DNA of 64,000 bases, from the NCBI RefSeq assembly GCF_023746555.1, contig NZ_CP098755.1, positions 4,844,001-4,908,000 of the forward strand, given 5' to 3'. Numbering within the stretch: position 1 is the stretch's first letter; each line of letters starts with the position of its first letter. Position numbers and translations under genes: made by a program. Below, one piece after another: positions 52,780 to 61,221 of the stretch. The notes beneath the pieces were generated by a model, which worked only from the letters and a program-made list of their open reading frames with translations, searched no databases and was not told where the DNA came from. The stretch comes from Brevibacillus ruminantium (GTDB lineage: Bacteria > Bacillota > Bacilli > Brevibacillales > Brevibacillaceae).

Positions 52780-53961
52780 TCACCCCACAACATTCACGGT
52801 GACGTTTTCTTTAGAGCCACGCGCCGCCTCGTCAAATGCAAGGGGTATATCTGCGGTTGATTGCTTTTCACCTTGTCTTGCTGCTGTTAGTCCGACAATT
52901 GAAAAAGAGGGACTCGTCAGAACCCGGTTTGCTTGCAGCGCGGCACCCCATAGGCTTGATATGACCAAACTCGTGTTCCCGAACGCAAGGCTGTTAATAT
53001 AATCAGCAACGTAGCTGGCGATATCATCGGCTGTTTGAGTCGTAAATCCACTCAATCGCTTAACCTGCACGACAGCGGAAATATCCACATAGGCCGGACG
53101 GAAAAACCGAATTGGAGTAGGCTCGCCGTAGATATCGGTGACGTCCCTTGTTGTGGTCCCGTTTGTGTAGCAGCCCGGCGTTTTGTGCTTCGCGATTGTC
53201 TCGGCTATTTCCTGATCATCTCCGCCCTCCACAACGGCTGTGATCGAGTGGGGCGGGTGTCCCAGTTCATTTACCTCACCCGTATCATTTTCGTATACCT
53301 CGTGCCTTGTAACGCCACTGACTGCTGCGATTGCTCCTTTGATTCCCTCCAACACCGTACGGCTTGGATTGGCTGTACTGATCGCTTGACGGGCACGGAG
53401 CTGAGGATCTTGTTCTGTGTTTCTGCCAGCCAGTGCTGGTTCATGATTTGTTACGCTTGTCCAGCCCAACGTCGGGGTGACAATGCCGGTAATCGTGCCG
53501 GCTTCCGCTTGAATCGGTCCCGGCACCTGGCAGGTTGCCGTTGTTTCGTACGTCCCATCGACTCCAATTGTGACGGATGCTGGCAAAGACCAGTTGTTTC
53601 CGGCTTTATCAGAGACAATCCCATTTTGGATGAGTGTCCCGGGGGTGCCGGTTAGCCAGACAGGAGCTTTGGAGTACGTGTCCTGCAGCCGCTTGATCCC
53701 GTTTACACCGACGACTACATCCAGACCGGTACCAATTGCTGTTGCGGGCCCCCGGCTGTTGTAGACAGCCTGACAGGTGAGATAGGAGTCATAGAGCATA
53801 CTGGCAAAGGCCGAGATAAACTGGTAGTCTTGGCTATCGTTGCCCAGGTAGATGTCTTGTCCAAATATCTGCTTTGCTTTGCTGATTAACTCGTCCCGGA
53901 TGTCATTGTAACTGGGCATATGATATCCGGTTTCATCGATATAAGGTGCGAAATAAGCCAT
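52780..53961 (-). CDS. Baseplate J-like protein (gp47/wedge)
   Basis: About 393 residues from ATG behind AAGGTGGG. Typical J features: N-terminal FAPYIDETGYHMPSYNDIRD, GIKRLQDTYSKAPVWLTGTPGT, and the EQDPQLRARQAISTANPSRT block. It makes the baseplate wedge periphery. Confidence 0.9.
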   Translation of the reverse strand: MAYFAPYIDETGYHMPSYNDIRDELISKAKQIFGQDIYLGNDSQDYQFISAFASMLYDSYLTCQAVYNSRGPATAIGTGLDVVVGVNGIKRLQDTYSKAPVWLTGTPGTLIQNGIVSDKAGNNWSLPASVTIGVDGTYETTATCQVPGPIQAEAGTITGIVTPTLGWTSVTNHEPALAGRNTEQDPQLRARQAISTANPSRTVLEGIKGAIAAVSGVTRHEVYENDTGEVNELGHPPHSITAVVEGGDDQEIAETIAKHKTPGCYTNGTTTRDVTDIYGEPTPIRFFRPAYVDISAVVQVKRLSGFTTQTADDIASYVADYINSLAFGNTSLVISSLWGAALQANRVLTSPSFSIVGLTAARQGEKQSTADIPLAFDEAARGSKENVTVNVVG

Positions 53962-53962
53962 T

Positions 53963-54322
53963 CTATTCCCACCTTCCAAAATTCATTGTTATGGGAATTG
54001 TTTCGTCAAAGTCGGTCTCCACATTACATTGAAATGAGTAGGTCCGGTTATCATAGGAGCTGCGGAAGTCTGTAATTTGGGATACATGCGGTGTTTCGAT
54101 GATCCTAGCTTGTACCAAAAGATCAACTTGCTTCAGGTTGTCAGGATGGCCCATTGTACTCAAGATGTTTTGGAAGAGAGGTAAACCATCGTCCAACTGC
54201 TCCCACCACTCTTCCATGAGCAATTTAAGGCGCGTGTAGATCGCTTGCCCTACGGCAGCAGCTTTGGTCAAAAACGGCCTGCCCATGCTGTAGTCACCGC
54301 CGACCATCTCTCTGTACCTCAT
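53963..54322 (-). CDS. Baseplate W-like/wedge protein
   Basis: About 119 residues from ATG behind GGTGGACAC; overlaps the spike gene's end by four bases. Between spike and J genes, the position of gp25/W-type wedge proteins. The sequence (YSFQCNVETDFDETIPITM) supports the role weakly. Confidence 0.6.
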   Translation of the reverse strand: MRYREMVGGDYSMGRPFLTKAAAVGQAIYTRLKLLMEEWWEQLDDGLPLFQNILSTMGHPDNLKQVDLLVQARIIETPHVSQITDFRSSYDNRTYSFQCNVETDFDETIPITMNFGRWE

Positions 54323-54918
54323 GTGTCCACCTTCCCTCCCCCATGGATCCATTCGTCATATCTCTCGCGGGTTGTCATGTTTACACCGTTAACCCGTACC
54401 GCAGGCGCTACAAGATCAATTGCGCCTGGTTTGATGCGAATGAATTCATTCCTGTCCTCACTACGCAGCTCGACGTGCTTGGTAGAGTAGTCTTTCAGCT
54501 TTTTCGGCTGCGACCACAGACCTGGAATCGCGATGGCGTCGGACAGATCATGCCGGCGCTTTTCGATTTGGTTTTGAATATCTCCCAAGGAAAACCAAGC
54601 GTCAATGCACATGTCAGAGAATACGATCAGGCACTCATCGCCCTCTTTAATTGGGAAAGTGAGTACATAGCCGCCTCCCCGCGGGAAGACGACAGGGACA
54701 TCCAAAAGAGGATCAATTTCCATCCACTTATAGTCCATATTCTCCTGCCTTACATGCTCACGCAGCGCTATCTGTACCTCTGCCGTCTGTGTCTCTGGAT
54801 CAAATTTTTTAATGATTCCCGGAACACTCACCCGGAGAGTATTGAAAATCTTGTCGGCAACGATATTGAATAGTTCAGTGTCGTTGTTGTTGATGCGTTC
54901 GTATATAGAGACGCCCAC
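54319..54918 (-). CDS. Gp138-type membrane-puncturing spike
   Basis: 199 residues. The OB-fold N-terminus (VSVPGIIKKFDPETQTAEVQ, then VPVVFPRGGGYVLTFPIKEG and CIDAWFSLG) matches the Gp138_N family; the C-terminal strands form the needle. It pierces the cell envelope on tail contraction. Confidence 0.85.
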   Translation of the reverse strand: MGVSIYERINNNDTELFNIVADKIFNTLRVSVPGIIKKFDPETQTAEVQIALREHVRQENMDYKWMEIDPLLDVPVVFPRGGGYVLTFPIKEGDECLIVFSDMCIDAWFSLGDIQNQIEKRRHDLSDAIAIPGLWSQPKKLKDYSTKHVELRSEDRNEFIRIKPGAIDLVAPAVRVNGVNMTTRERYDEWIHGGGKVDT

Positions 54919-54936
54919 ATTATCCCTCCATTCACG

Positions 54937-56400
54937 CTACCAAGGATTCACGGTTGTAGAAACCATTAAGCCCGGAATAATTCCTCCAGCTTGTGACACG
55001 CACTCACATTCTGTATACCAGTTGTCTCCACGAGTATCACCGATATGCCGCATGCCAACGATCAGGTAAATACCGGATGCATCCAACCCACGCGGAACTT
55101 GTCCGAACTGAAATGTCTGTGCCTGGATCAAACTGTTATTAATTCGAACGAGTGAGTTGATTTTTAGACGTGGGTTAAGGAGACATTTGAAATTTACTCC
55201 AAAATCTGTCTGCATCGGCGTCTCGATCAACCCGGATTCTGGCGCTAAATCGACGATCTCGTTCGGAGGGTAATCTTTGGCGGTGATAACGTTTACTTTC
55301 CCGTCTTCCAAATAAAATGTTGCTGCATTTGACTGAGCAAGTTGACGTAAATAGTCTTTTGCCGCGCCAAAAAAAACTTTTCCGCGTGTAAGTTGCGCGG
55401 CCTGCAGGTTGTTCGATATAGTCCCAAGTTGTGATGGGATTCGGGCTCGAGAAGCTACTTCCCCGATTTGAGTACGAGCAGTTTGGCCTTTGGACACGGA
55501 AAAGGCGACAAATCCCGAATTCATGAATCTGTCGCCATCCAGTGAATTTATCGTTAGTTTGTACGTTACACCGTCATCTTTTCCGCGAATGGGCTGTACT
55601 ACATCCCCACGGAAAATCAGTCCGTACTGCTCTCCCTCATAGCCTGCCTCAACAATGATGGAATCTCCTTCGTTTATGACTTGATTTTCTGTTTCGGTAT
55701 TGAGGTTGTAGACGGTTACTGTCGAAAAATTCGGCTGCGGTATCAGTGTTTTGCGAATATCAAATGTACATCGCAAGTCGGATACATCTAAAGCTGTTCC
55801 TTTTGAATTTGCCACAAAGACACGATATCGGCGCCCATACAAAACGTTTCCATTCCTCTGACTGTTGGCAACTACCCCGTAATTGGTTGAGGGTAGTTCT
55901 ATGTCACTGATTAACCCGGACGATTGGCTTCCGCCGCCACCCCCACCTGTTGAGTCTCTGACAGAGGGATAGGGTGCAGCCGAAGCTCCCGCACCTCCCC
56001 CTGCATACTTTTGATATATCTTTAAACGGCGTTGATAATCCCAGTCCGGAATTTTTTTTCCGACATATATCAAAGAGAACTCCCGGAAGTTTTGTTTAGA
56101 TGCACGCCATGTCTTGCCGATTACTCGTACAGCTACAGCAGTTGCGAATTGATCATTGTTAAGAACAAGTTTCGTCTGCTCTTGTAATGTGGATGGCCAA
56201 TTAAGCCGAAACCGATTTGCTGCCCAAATGAAATCATCGTTGTGCCAGCGAGGTTGCACTTGACCAGGGCCAAGAGATTTTCCTTGGTCACCTGTTTTAT
56301 TAGTAAAATTTGTTTCCGCTTCAATGGTAGCCAAAACAATATTTACATCTACTCCCTGCATTTGCGCCTCATATATTGCAAGGCTTTTAATGTCCGACAC
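54937..56400 (-). CDS. Lytic transglycosylase-baseplate hub fusion
   Basis: 487 residues from GTG at 56400, which follows GGAGGGG; the longer frame up to 56481 spans the terminator of the preceding gene and is rejected. Residues 1-130 are SLT-like (VLATIEAETNFTN with the catalytic Glu, LGPGQVQPR). A Gly-rich linker leads to the baseplate hub (gpD-like; TFDIRKTLIPQPN, EAGYEGEQYGLIFRGDV). It should digest peptidoglycan locally during injection. Confidence 0.8.
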   Translation of the reverse strand: MSDIKSLAIYEAQMQGVDVNIVLATIEAETNFTNKTGDQGKSLGPGQVQPRWHNDDFIWAANRFRLNWPSTLQEQTKLVLNNDQFATAVAVRVIGKTWRASKQNFREFSLIYVGKKIPDWDYQRRLKIYQKYAGGGAGASAAPYPSVRDSTGGGGGGSQSSGLISDIELPSTNYGVVANSQRNGNVLYGRRYRVFVANSKGTALDVSDLRCTFDIRKTLIPQPNFSTVTVYNLNTETENQVINEGDSIIVEAGYEGEQYGLIFRGDVVQPIRGKDDGVTYKLTINSLDGDRFMNSGFVAFSVSKGQTARTQIGEVASRARIPSQLGTISNNLQAAQLTRGKVFFGAAKDYLRQLAQSNAATFYLEDGKVNVITAKDYPPNEIVDLAPESGLIETPMQTDFGVNFKCLLNPRLKINSLVRINNSLIQAQTFQFGQVPRGLDASGIYLIVGMRHIGDTRGDNWYTECECVSQAGGIIPGLMVSTTVNPW

Positions 56401-56429
56401 ATCAACCCCTCCATTCGGAACAGGCGAAA

Positions 56430-56461
56430 AGAAAAGCGCCCCTAAAAGGAGCGCCTTCACC
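56430..56461 (-). terminator. Terminator of the moron gene
   Basis: GGCGCTCC and GGGGCGC(C) arms, then TTTTCTTTT on the minus strand. Sits inside the tail operon, as expected for an independently expressed gene. Confidence 0.8.
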
Positions 56462-56477
56462 AAGCCTATACAGTTTA

Positions 56478-57149
56478 TCATTGTTTTGCGATTCCCACGT
56501 CAGTGTGATCTTTACCGTCGTATACCCTTAAATTTACATTTTGCTCTGAAGTAGTTGGGAATACATAAAATACCGCGTTTAGTCGAACTTCGTTATTTGG
56601 TGGGAGTTTGAAATTTCCAAGTACATTCCCTTTTGCGCTGTCCATAATGTATTCAGGTTCAATAGCTAGCACTTCCAATTCTTTTCCTTCAGGAATGCTT
56701 TTAGGAACCAACGCAAAATTTTCTTTGCTGATTTCTAATGTTTGGTCACTATTGTTCGTGATAGAAAATGGAACAACCCAAATTTTAACTTCTTTAACTC
56801 CATAATCGTGAGTGACTTTAACTAGACCGTCGCTTCTAGTAGGTGTATTAGTTTCTGCATACAACCTATATGTGAATCCATAATCAATAAGATTTGGACT
56901 CAATTTAAGAATTACTTGCTTGTTACTTTTCATGTAATCTAAGATGTCATTGTCTGTTTTAATGATACCTTTGGACCGCAAATACTTCACTAATTCATCG
57001 AGAGTTTTTATGTTATCGGGTATTTGCACTTGATTTTGATAATTGGAGACAGGACTGGTTGCTACAGGTGATGCCGCACTTACTGCCCCTACAAACATCA
57101 TAACAACAGTAAGAAACGTCAAATAAGAAACGACCCATTTACACCTCAT
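56478..57149 (-). CDS. Secreted moron protein in the tail operon
   Basis: A 223-residue protein with signal peptide (1-25). The mature part has a helix-rich start (LDELVKYLRSKGIIKTDNDILDY) and an Ig/DUF4352-like strand domain (WVVPFSITNNSDQTLEI). No structural tail role is likely for an exported protein. It has its own extended -10 promoter and terminator, the mark of a moron: a gene expressed from the prophage that may alter the host surface. Function unknown. Confidence 0.7.
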   Translation of the reverse strand: MRCKWVVSYLTFLTVVMMFVGAVSAASPVATSPVSNYQNQVQIPDNIKTLDELVKYLRSKGIIKTDNDILDYMKSNKQVILKLSPNLIDYGFTYRLYAETNTPTRSDGLVKVTHDYGVKEVKIWVVPFSITNNSDQTLEISKENFALVPKSIPEGKELEVLAIEPEYIMDSAKGNVLGNFKLPPNNEVRLNAVFYVFPTTSEQNVNLRVYDGKDHTDVGIAKQ

Positions 57150-57182
57150 AATCTCACCACCAAGTTTTTAATTGCCAGAGTC

Positions 57183-57191
57183 ATAATACCA
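57183..57191 (-). promoter_or_regulatory. Extended -10 promoter of the moron
   Basis: On the minus strand TGGTATTAT fits an extended -10; no good -35 (TCGACA is 21 bases away). It lies 33 bases upstream of the ATG. Confidence 0.4.
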
Positions 57192-57250
57192 CAGGTGAAA
57201 TATATTTTTTGTCGAAATTTGGCGAACATAAGAATCTTTGTTATTTCGAG

Positions 57251-57589
57251 TCAGGGATTATCTCCCCAGGCAATCAAATGTTCACGTCCGAGTGATTCAA
57301 ATGTGGGCATCGAATCGTCACCTGAAACAGAAATTAGCACTGCACTACCTATGCCAAGGTAGCTAAACTGACTTAACATATTAGCCGCAGGATACTCTCC
57401 AGGCAGCAAAGGGAGGGAGTCAATTAACAATGCCCCTGTTTCGTGATCTTTTATCGACATAAACCAATAACCAGCTGGTGAATTATATGTCAGAGAAAAG
57501 TCCAAAGTGATATTCCGTGAATCCACAGGAAGCGTACATGTAAATTCTTGGTTCATCCTAGGGGTAATAGGTAATATTGTATTCGCCAT
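57251..57589 (-). CDS. Baseplate plug protein (Pam3 gp18-like)
   Basis: 112 residues, beta-rich: NITLDFSLTYNSPAGYWFMSI, GALLIDSLPLLPGEYPAAN. This pattern and place (between Dit-like and hub genes) match the small plug proteins of simple contractile tails. Identified by memory of the family. Confidence 0.65.
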   Translation of the reverse strand: MANTILPITPRMNQEFTCTLPVDSRNITLDFSLTYNSPAGYWFMSIKDHETGALLIDSLPLLPGEYPAANMLSQFSYLGIGSAVLISVSGDDSMPTFESLGREHLIAWGDNP

Positions 57590-57597
57590 ACTTCACC

Positions 57598-58170
57598 CTA
57601 ACCTCCTGACACTTTCCTACGAATTTGTTCTAAAGTACTCACATCTACACTTTTGGGCTCTTGCTTTCCTCGATTAATCTGATCCGTTACCGCCGGTTTG
57701 CTGCTGATCTTTACGGTTCTAACCTGTGCTACCATAATTTCACGTAGAGTTACTGTGCAGCGTAAGCCGTACAGGGTTGTGTAATCGTCAGGGGCGTTGA
57801 TCTCTTCGATCAGCATGTTTTGGTATAGTCCAAGCCTCGTATGGACCTGGAGGGGTACCCGTAATGCTTGTAGCTCCTGAAGTACCTTAAAAGCCTGCAC
57901 AGATCGGCTCCAGCCTCCCGTAAACTGACCGGGGATAAGACTAGCAGCTGTATCTGACATGCCGATTTCCATCGTCAACTCTTTCGGTTGCAGGAATGCG
58001 TGGTCTGTCAGTGCTGCCCCGGTCTGCACAGGATGTTCTGTAATATTTAATCGGCTGGCATGAGTGGAACGTAGGTACGCGTCGAAGAAATATCCGCCCA
58101 CATTCGTCTTGAGATATACGAGGGATGCAATTGGCTGTGAGTTAAGGTCCAATATTGGATTTCCGGCCAT
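57598..58170 (-). CDS. Dit-like distal tail/baseplate protein
   Basis: 190 residues from ATG behind AGGAGG. KTNVGGYFFDAYLRSTHASR, TDHAFLQPKELTMEIGMSD and RVPLQVHTRLGLYQNMLIEE match the Dit-like family of myoviruses, which joins tube to hub. Confidence 0.75.
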   Translation of the reverse strand: MAGNPILDLNSQPIASLVYLKTNVGGYFFDAYLRSTHASRLNITEHPVQTGAALTDHAFLQPKELTMEIGMSDTAASLIPGQFTGGWSRSVQAFKVLQELQALRVPLQVHTRLGLYQNMLIEEINAPDDYTTLYGLRCTVTLREIMVAQVRTVKISSKPAVTDQINRGKQEPKSVDVSTLEQIRRKVSGG

Positions 58171-58186
58171 CAACATTACCTCCTAC

Positions 58187-60064
58187 CTAAAAAAGTGGAC
58201 GCATATTACGAATGTTAATCCCTGACCAAGTTTGCTCCACTTCCCTTGCAACACCTTTCGGATCATTACTGGTGATATGGTAAACCGGTCTATTGTCATT
58301 GCTGATAAATGTCTGGTTTGAAGTCGCATTAGATGAATACATATAGCTGCCTGGATACCCTCCGGAAGCCATCGTCTGGTAATATTGGAGAACGTCAGGG
58401 TTGATTGCTGCCGCCAGGAGTTTGAAACCACTGTTAAGGTCCTGATTAAACCCACGAATTCCTTTTACTAACTCCGACTCATTCAGCGCCTTTTTGAACG
58501 ACGGCTCCAAGTTCCGGGGCAAGCTGTTCACGCTGTTTTCCAGCCTTGTATCTTGTGGACCTGGTGAGGTTGGGGCACTCCCTTCCCGTACCCGTCGCAA
58601 ATCATCTTTGGACATATTTTTCATGCCGCCTGAAGGTTTCTGGTCATCATAAGCCTCTCCAAAAAACTCCCGATTTGCCTCTTCCTGCAACGCTTCATCG
58701 CCCGTGAGTAAAGCCCGTAGTGATTTCAACGAGAAAATCACAGTTTGTATGGTGTCGTTAATAGACTCAAGCGCGAACAACAAATATCCTTCAAGGTAGT
58801 CGCCAATAATCTGAAAGACTTGCTTTGTCTCTTCCGTTTCATAAAGTTTGTCAATCAATTTGGATACTGCCTTGTAATCCTCGGAGATTTCTTTGCCCAA
58901 GCTGACAAACGATGCTTCCAGCCCAGACAGAACCCCTTCCTCATTTAGGCGGTCGAAAACATCCGAAACCCAACCGCCAAAATCCTGTACTACTTGCTTG
59001 GCAACACTGAAATTCGATTGGACACCTTCTTTGAAGTTTTCCAGAGAGCCGTTATCCTCAAATTTTTGGTACAGCCGGACAAGCCAATCCCATGAGTTCT
59101 TGAACCAGGCTTCAGCTTTTCGCATGCCGCGCTCAAAGTCATCAGCGAATCGCTTTATGACACCAGTATCTTTTAGGAGGTCATAAAAGCCCTTAAGCTT
59201 TTTCCACATTGGCTCAAGCGCACTCTCGCCGCCCTCCATGTACGTGTAAAAGTCATCAAGCAGCAGCAGTATGCCGGTTAAGACAGCGGTTATTAACCCG
59301 AACGGTCCTGTTTTGAGGATGAAAGCGAGCCCGAGTAAAGCAGCACCAATAAGTTTGATCGAACGCGGTATACGCTCTCCAAGCTCGGAAAAAATCCTGT
59401 AACCATCAGCCCCGGCCTTTACCAGGGTTGCGCCAAGGCGACCAATCCAGCTCATTGCCTGAGCTACCTTCTTGGTCCAATTCGGCATGTCTTTTACAAC
59501 ATGCTTGTTGATCCCTTGCAAAGTGGTCTTTACCCGAGTTAGCGGACCTTCCATGTATTTGAACAAGTGATAACCGATCCACTGGAGCGAGTATGTTGCG
59601 CTCAGGCGGAGCTGCTGGAATTCAAACTGTACGGAGCGGACAAATTTCATCTGCTCTTTGAAGTCGGTCGGCGGGCGCATGTCCTTTATGGACGCACGAA
59701 GCCGATGAAAGTCCTGCATAAGCTCCGGGCTGAGGTAGAGGTCTTCTATTGTGGCGCCCATCACTTTGAGCGTATTGGTCAGTTCTTCGGCAGCGTTTTT
59801 CGAGATGCCCATGCTGCGGGCAAACTTTTCGTTTTCCAGGTCAGCGGTTGCCAGACGGCCAAGGAAGGCGTAAAGACCGACGTTAGCAGACGCCAGCGCT
59901 GAAACAATCGCGGTGCCCGCAAGAGCAAACCCTTTGATCGTTGATCCGGCAAAGTCCTTTACCCCTTTTTCTACCTTCTGGATGGTCTGCTGGGCGTCGT
60001 TAAAAGACTTCTTGTCCACCTGCATGCCGAGCGAGACCAAATATTCTTTGATAACGTCGATCAT
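58187..60064 (-). CDS. Tail tape measure protein
   Basis: 626 residues. Start at the ATG overlapping the frameshifted chaperone stop (TGATG), behind AAGGGGG. N-terminal coiled coil, hydrophobic helices in the middle (about 225-275) and helical C-terminal half; no lytic domain here. It sets tail length and enters the membrane on infection. Its size predicts a tail of about 90-95 nm. Confidence 0.8.
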   Translation of the reverse strand: MIDVIKEYLVSLGMQVDKKSFNDAQQTIQKVEKGVKDFAGSTIKGFALAGTAIVSALASANVGLYAFLGRLATADLENEKFARSMGISKNAAEELTNTLKVMGATIEDLYLSPELMQDFHRLRASIKDMRPPTDFKEQMKFVRSVQFEFQQLRLSATYSLQWIGYHLFKYMEGPLTRVKTTLQGINKHVVKDMPNWTKKVAQAMSWIGRLGATLVKAGADGYRIFSELGERIPRSIKLIGAALLGLAFILKTGPFGLITAVLTGILLLLDDFYTYMEGGESALEPMWKKLKGFYDLLKDTGVIKRFADDFERGMRKAEAWFKNSWDWLVRLYQKFEDNGSLENFKEGVQSNFSVAKQVVQDFGGWVSDVFDRLNEEGVLSGLEASFVSLGKEISEDYKAVSKLIDKLYETEETKQVFQIIGDYLEGYLLFALESINDTIQTVIFSLKSLRALLTGDEALQEEANREFFGEAYDDQKPSGGMKNMSKDDLRRVREGSAPTSPGPQDTRLENSVNSLPRNLEPSFKKALNESELVKGIRGFNQDLNSGFKLLAAAINPDVLQYYQTMASGGYPGSYMYSSNATSNQTFISNDNRPVYHITSNDPKGVAREVEQTWSGINIRNMRPLF

Positions 60065-60270
60065 CACATCATCCCCCTTTCCCGCAGTCTGGCAGCCTCT
60101 TCTGCCCTTCTCCTGTTTTCTTCTCTCACCTCAAGGATCTCATGGGCATCCAGCAAGTCATCGATGTCAAATACATCACGAACCACCTCGCTGTGAGTCC
60201 AAAGCCCTCCAAGGACAGGTGCGAAAAGAAATTCATCCACGTTTTCTAATCTTGCCGGGATGAAATCAAG
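60064..60270 (-). CDS. Frameshift extension of the tail assembly chaperone
   Basis: In the -1 frame after the slippery site, 68 codons stay open and end at a TGA that overlaps the tape measure start. It reads LDFIPARLENVDEFLFAP, then DIDDLLDAHEILEVREENRR. It has no start of its own, and is the counterpart of the T part of lambda gpGT, which binds tape measure during assembly. The joined product would have about 216 residues. Confidence 0.85.
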   Translation of the reverse strand, partial: LDFIPARLENVDEFLFAPVLGGLWTHSEVVRDVFDIDDLLDAHEILEVREENRRRAEEAARLRERGMM

Positions 60271-60713
60271 CCCCCCACCAGGCCACCGAGTCCGCTGCCT
60301 TGAAAAAAACTTGTCAGATTAAACCCCAAAGCATGAGCAGTAAGAGTCATGATTGTCACAGTATCGTCCTCTAAGTCAGACACACCAAACGAACCGTTAT
60401 CGTCTAGCACCTGCGCCGGGCCGGCGGGCAATAGTTCATAGCAAACTCGAAGCGCCTGGTCTTGAATATAGGCAAAGTCCTTCTCGGGGATGTTGCCAAG
60501 ATGCCCCACAATCCCTGCAATCTCAGTGACGTCGATATCTTCCAAATCGACATCCTCTGTTGATATGGCTTTGAGATTGGGCTTTAGCGCCGCAATCATT
60601 GGAGCCAAGATTGCAGTCAGTTTCACCACCATGAATGAACCTACCCGGGCCGAAAATTTCTTGATCCGAAACTTTCGCCCATTCACTTCGACATCTTTAA
60701 AACGTGGTTGCAT
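60246..60713 (-). CDS. Tail assembly chaperone (TAC)
   Basis: 155 residues. FKDVEVNGRKFRIKKFSARV at the start and YIQDQALRVCYELLPAG fit tail assembly chaperones. Its end (GGLVGGLISSRQD) includes the slippery site; most ribosomes end here and a share shift to give the longer form. Confidence 0.8.
   Translation of the reverse strand: MQPRFKDVEVNGRKFRIKKFSARVGSFMVVKLTAILAPMIAALKPNLKAISTEDVDLEDIDVTEIAGIVGHLGNIPEKDFAYIQDQALRVCYELLPAGPAQVLDDNGSFGVSDLEDDTVTIMTLTAHALGFNLTSFFQGSGLGGLVGGLISSRQD
60270..60276 (-). promoter_or_regulatory. -1 ribosomal slippery site G GGG GGC
   Basis: In the chaperone frame the codons are GTG GGG GGC, giving the X XXY YYZ heptamer G GGG GGC. A slip of one base joins the 60246-60713 frame to the open -1 frame ending at 60064. 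Confidence 0.85.
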
Positions 60714-60766
60714 GAATTTTTCCCTCCAAAATAAAAATAGAGCCCCATTGGCTCATTCAGCTTGTA

Positions 60767-61204
60767 TTAGGCTACGGCTTGGTCGATATCTGCTGCCATC
60801 AGCACCCAAGACACTTGTTGGCCCTGTGCCTGGTACGGTCTGTCCGGAAGTTTTTGGATAGCTGCTCCCGTTGCTCGGATAAGGTCCTGCATAGTGGAAG
60901 AGCGAACATTAACGTTTATCCCTGCCCACTCTGAGGTTGGCGCTTGTTCCAGGTAGTTGTATAGCTTTAAAAGCCACTTGTTGAGATCAGACGTCTGCTG
61001 AGCAGAGATTGTAAGACTGCCGTTTCGTCCTAGAACTTTTGATACCATGACAGACCCGTCTGCCGAAACATCATGTGTGGTACGATCGGTTGTCATCGAT
61101 ACAGAAATGCTACCTAGGCCTGCTCCGGTTGCTACATACTGCCCTACTGCTGGGTGAGAAATGACCATTGATACATCCGCAAAGCTATACGTTGTATGAG
61201 ACAT
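60767..61204 (-). CDS. Tail tube protein (DUF3277-like)
   Basis: 145 residues: YSFADVSMVISHPAVGQYV, DRTTHDVSADGSVMVSKVLG and GSLTISAQQTSDLNKWLL match DUF3277 tube proteins. Forms the inner tube of the contractile tail. Confidence 0.85.
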   Translation of the reverse strand: MSHTTYSFADVSMVISHPAVGQYVATGAGLGSISVSMTTDRTTHDVSADGSVMVSKVLGRNGSLTISAQQTSDLNKWLLKLYNYLEQAPTSEWAGINVNVRSSTMQDLIRATGAAIQKLPDRPYQAQGQQVSWVLMAADIDQAVA

Positions 61205-61221
61205 CCATGACTCCTCCTTCC

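Noticed and set aside
56400-56481. Upstream extension of the hub gene with signal-like hydrophobic sequence
   Set aside because: Overlaps the terminator of the moron gene; GTG at 56400 has a GGAGGGG ribosome site.
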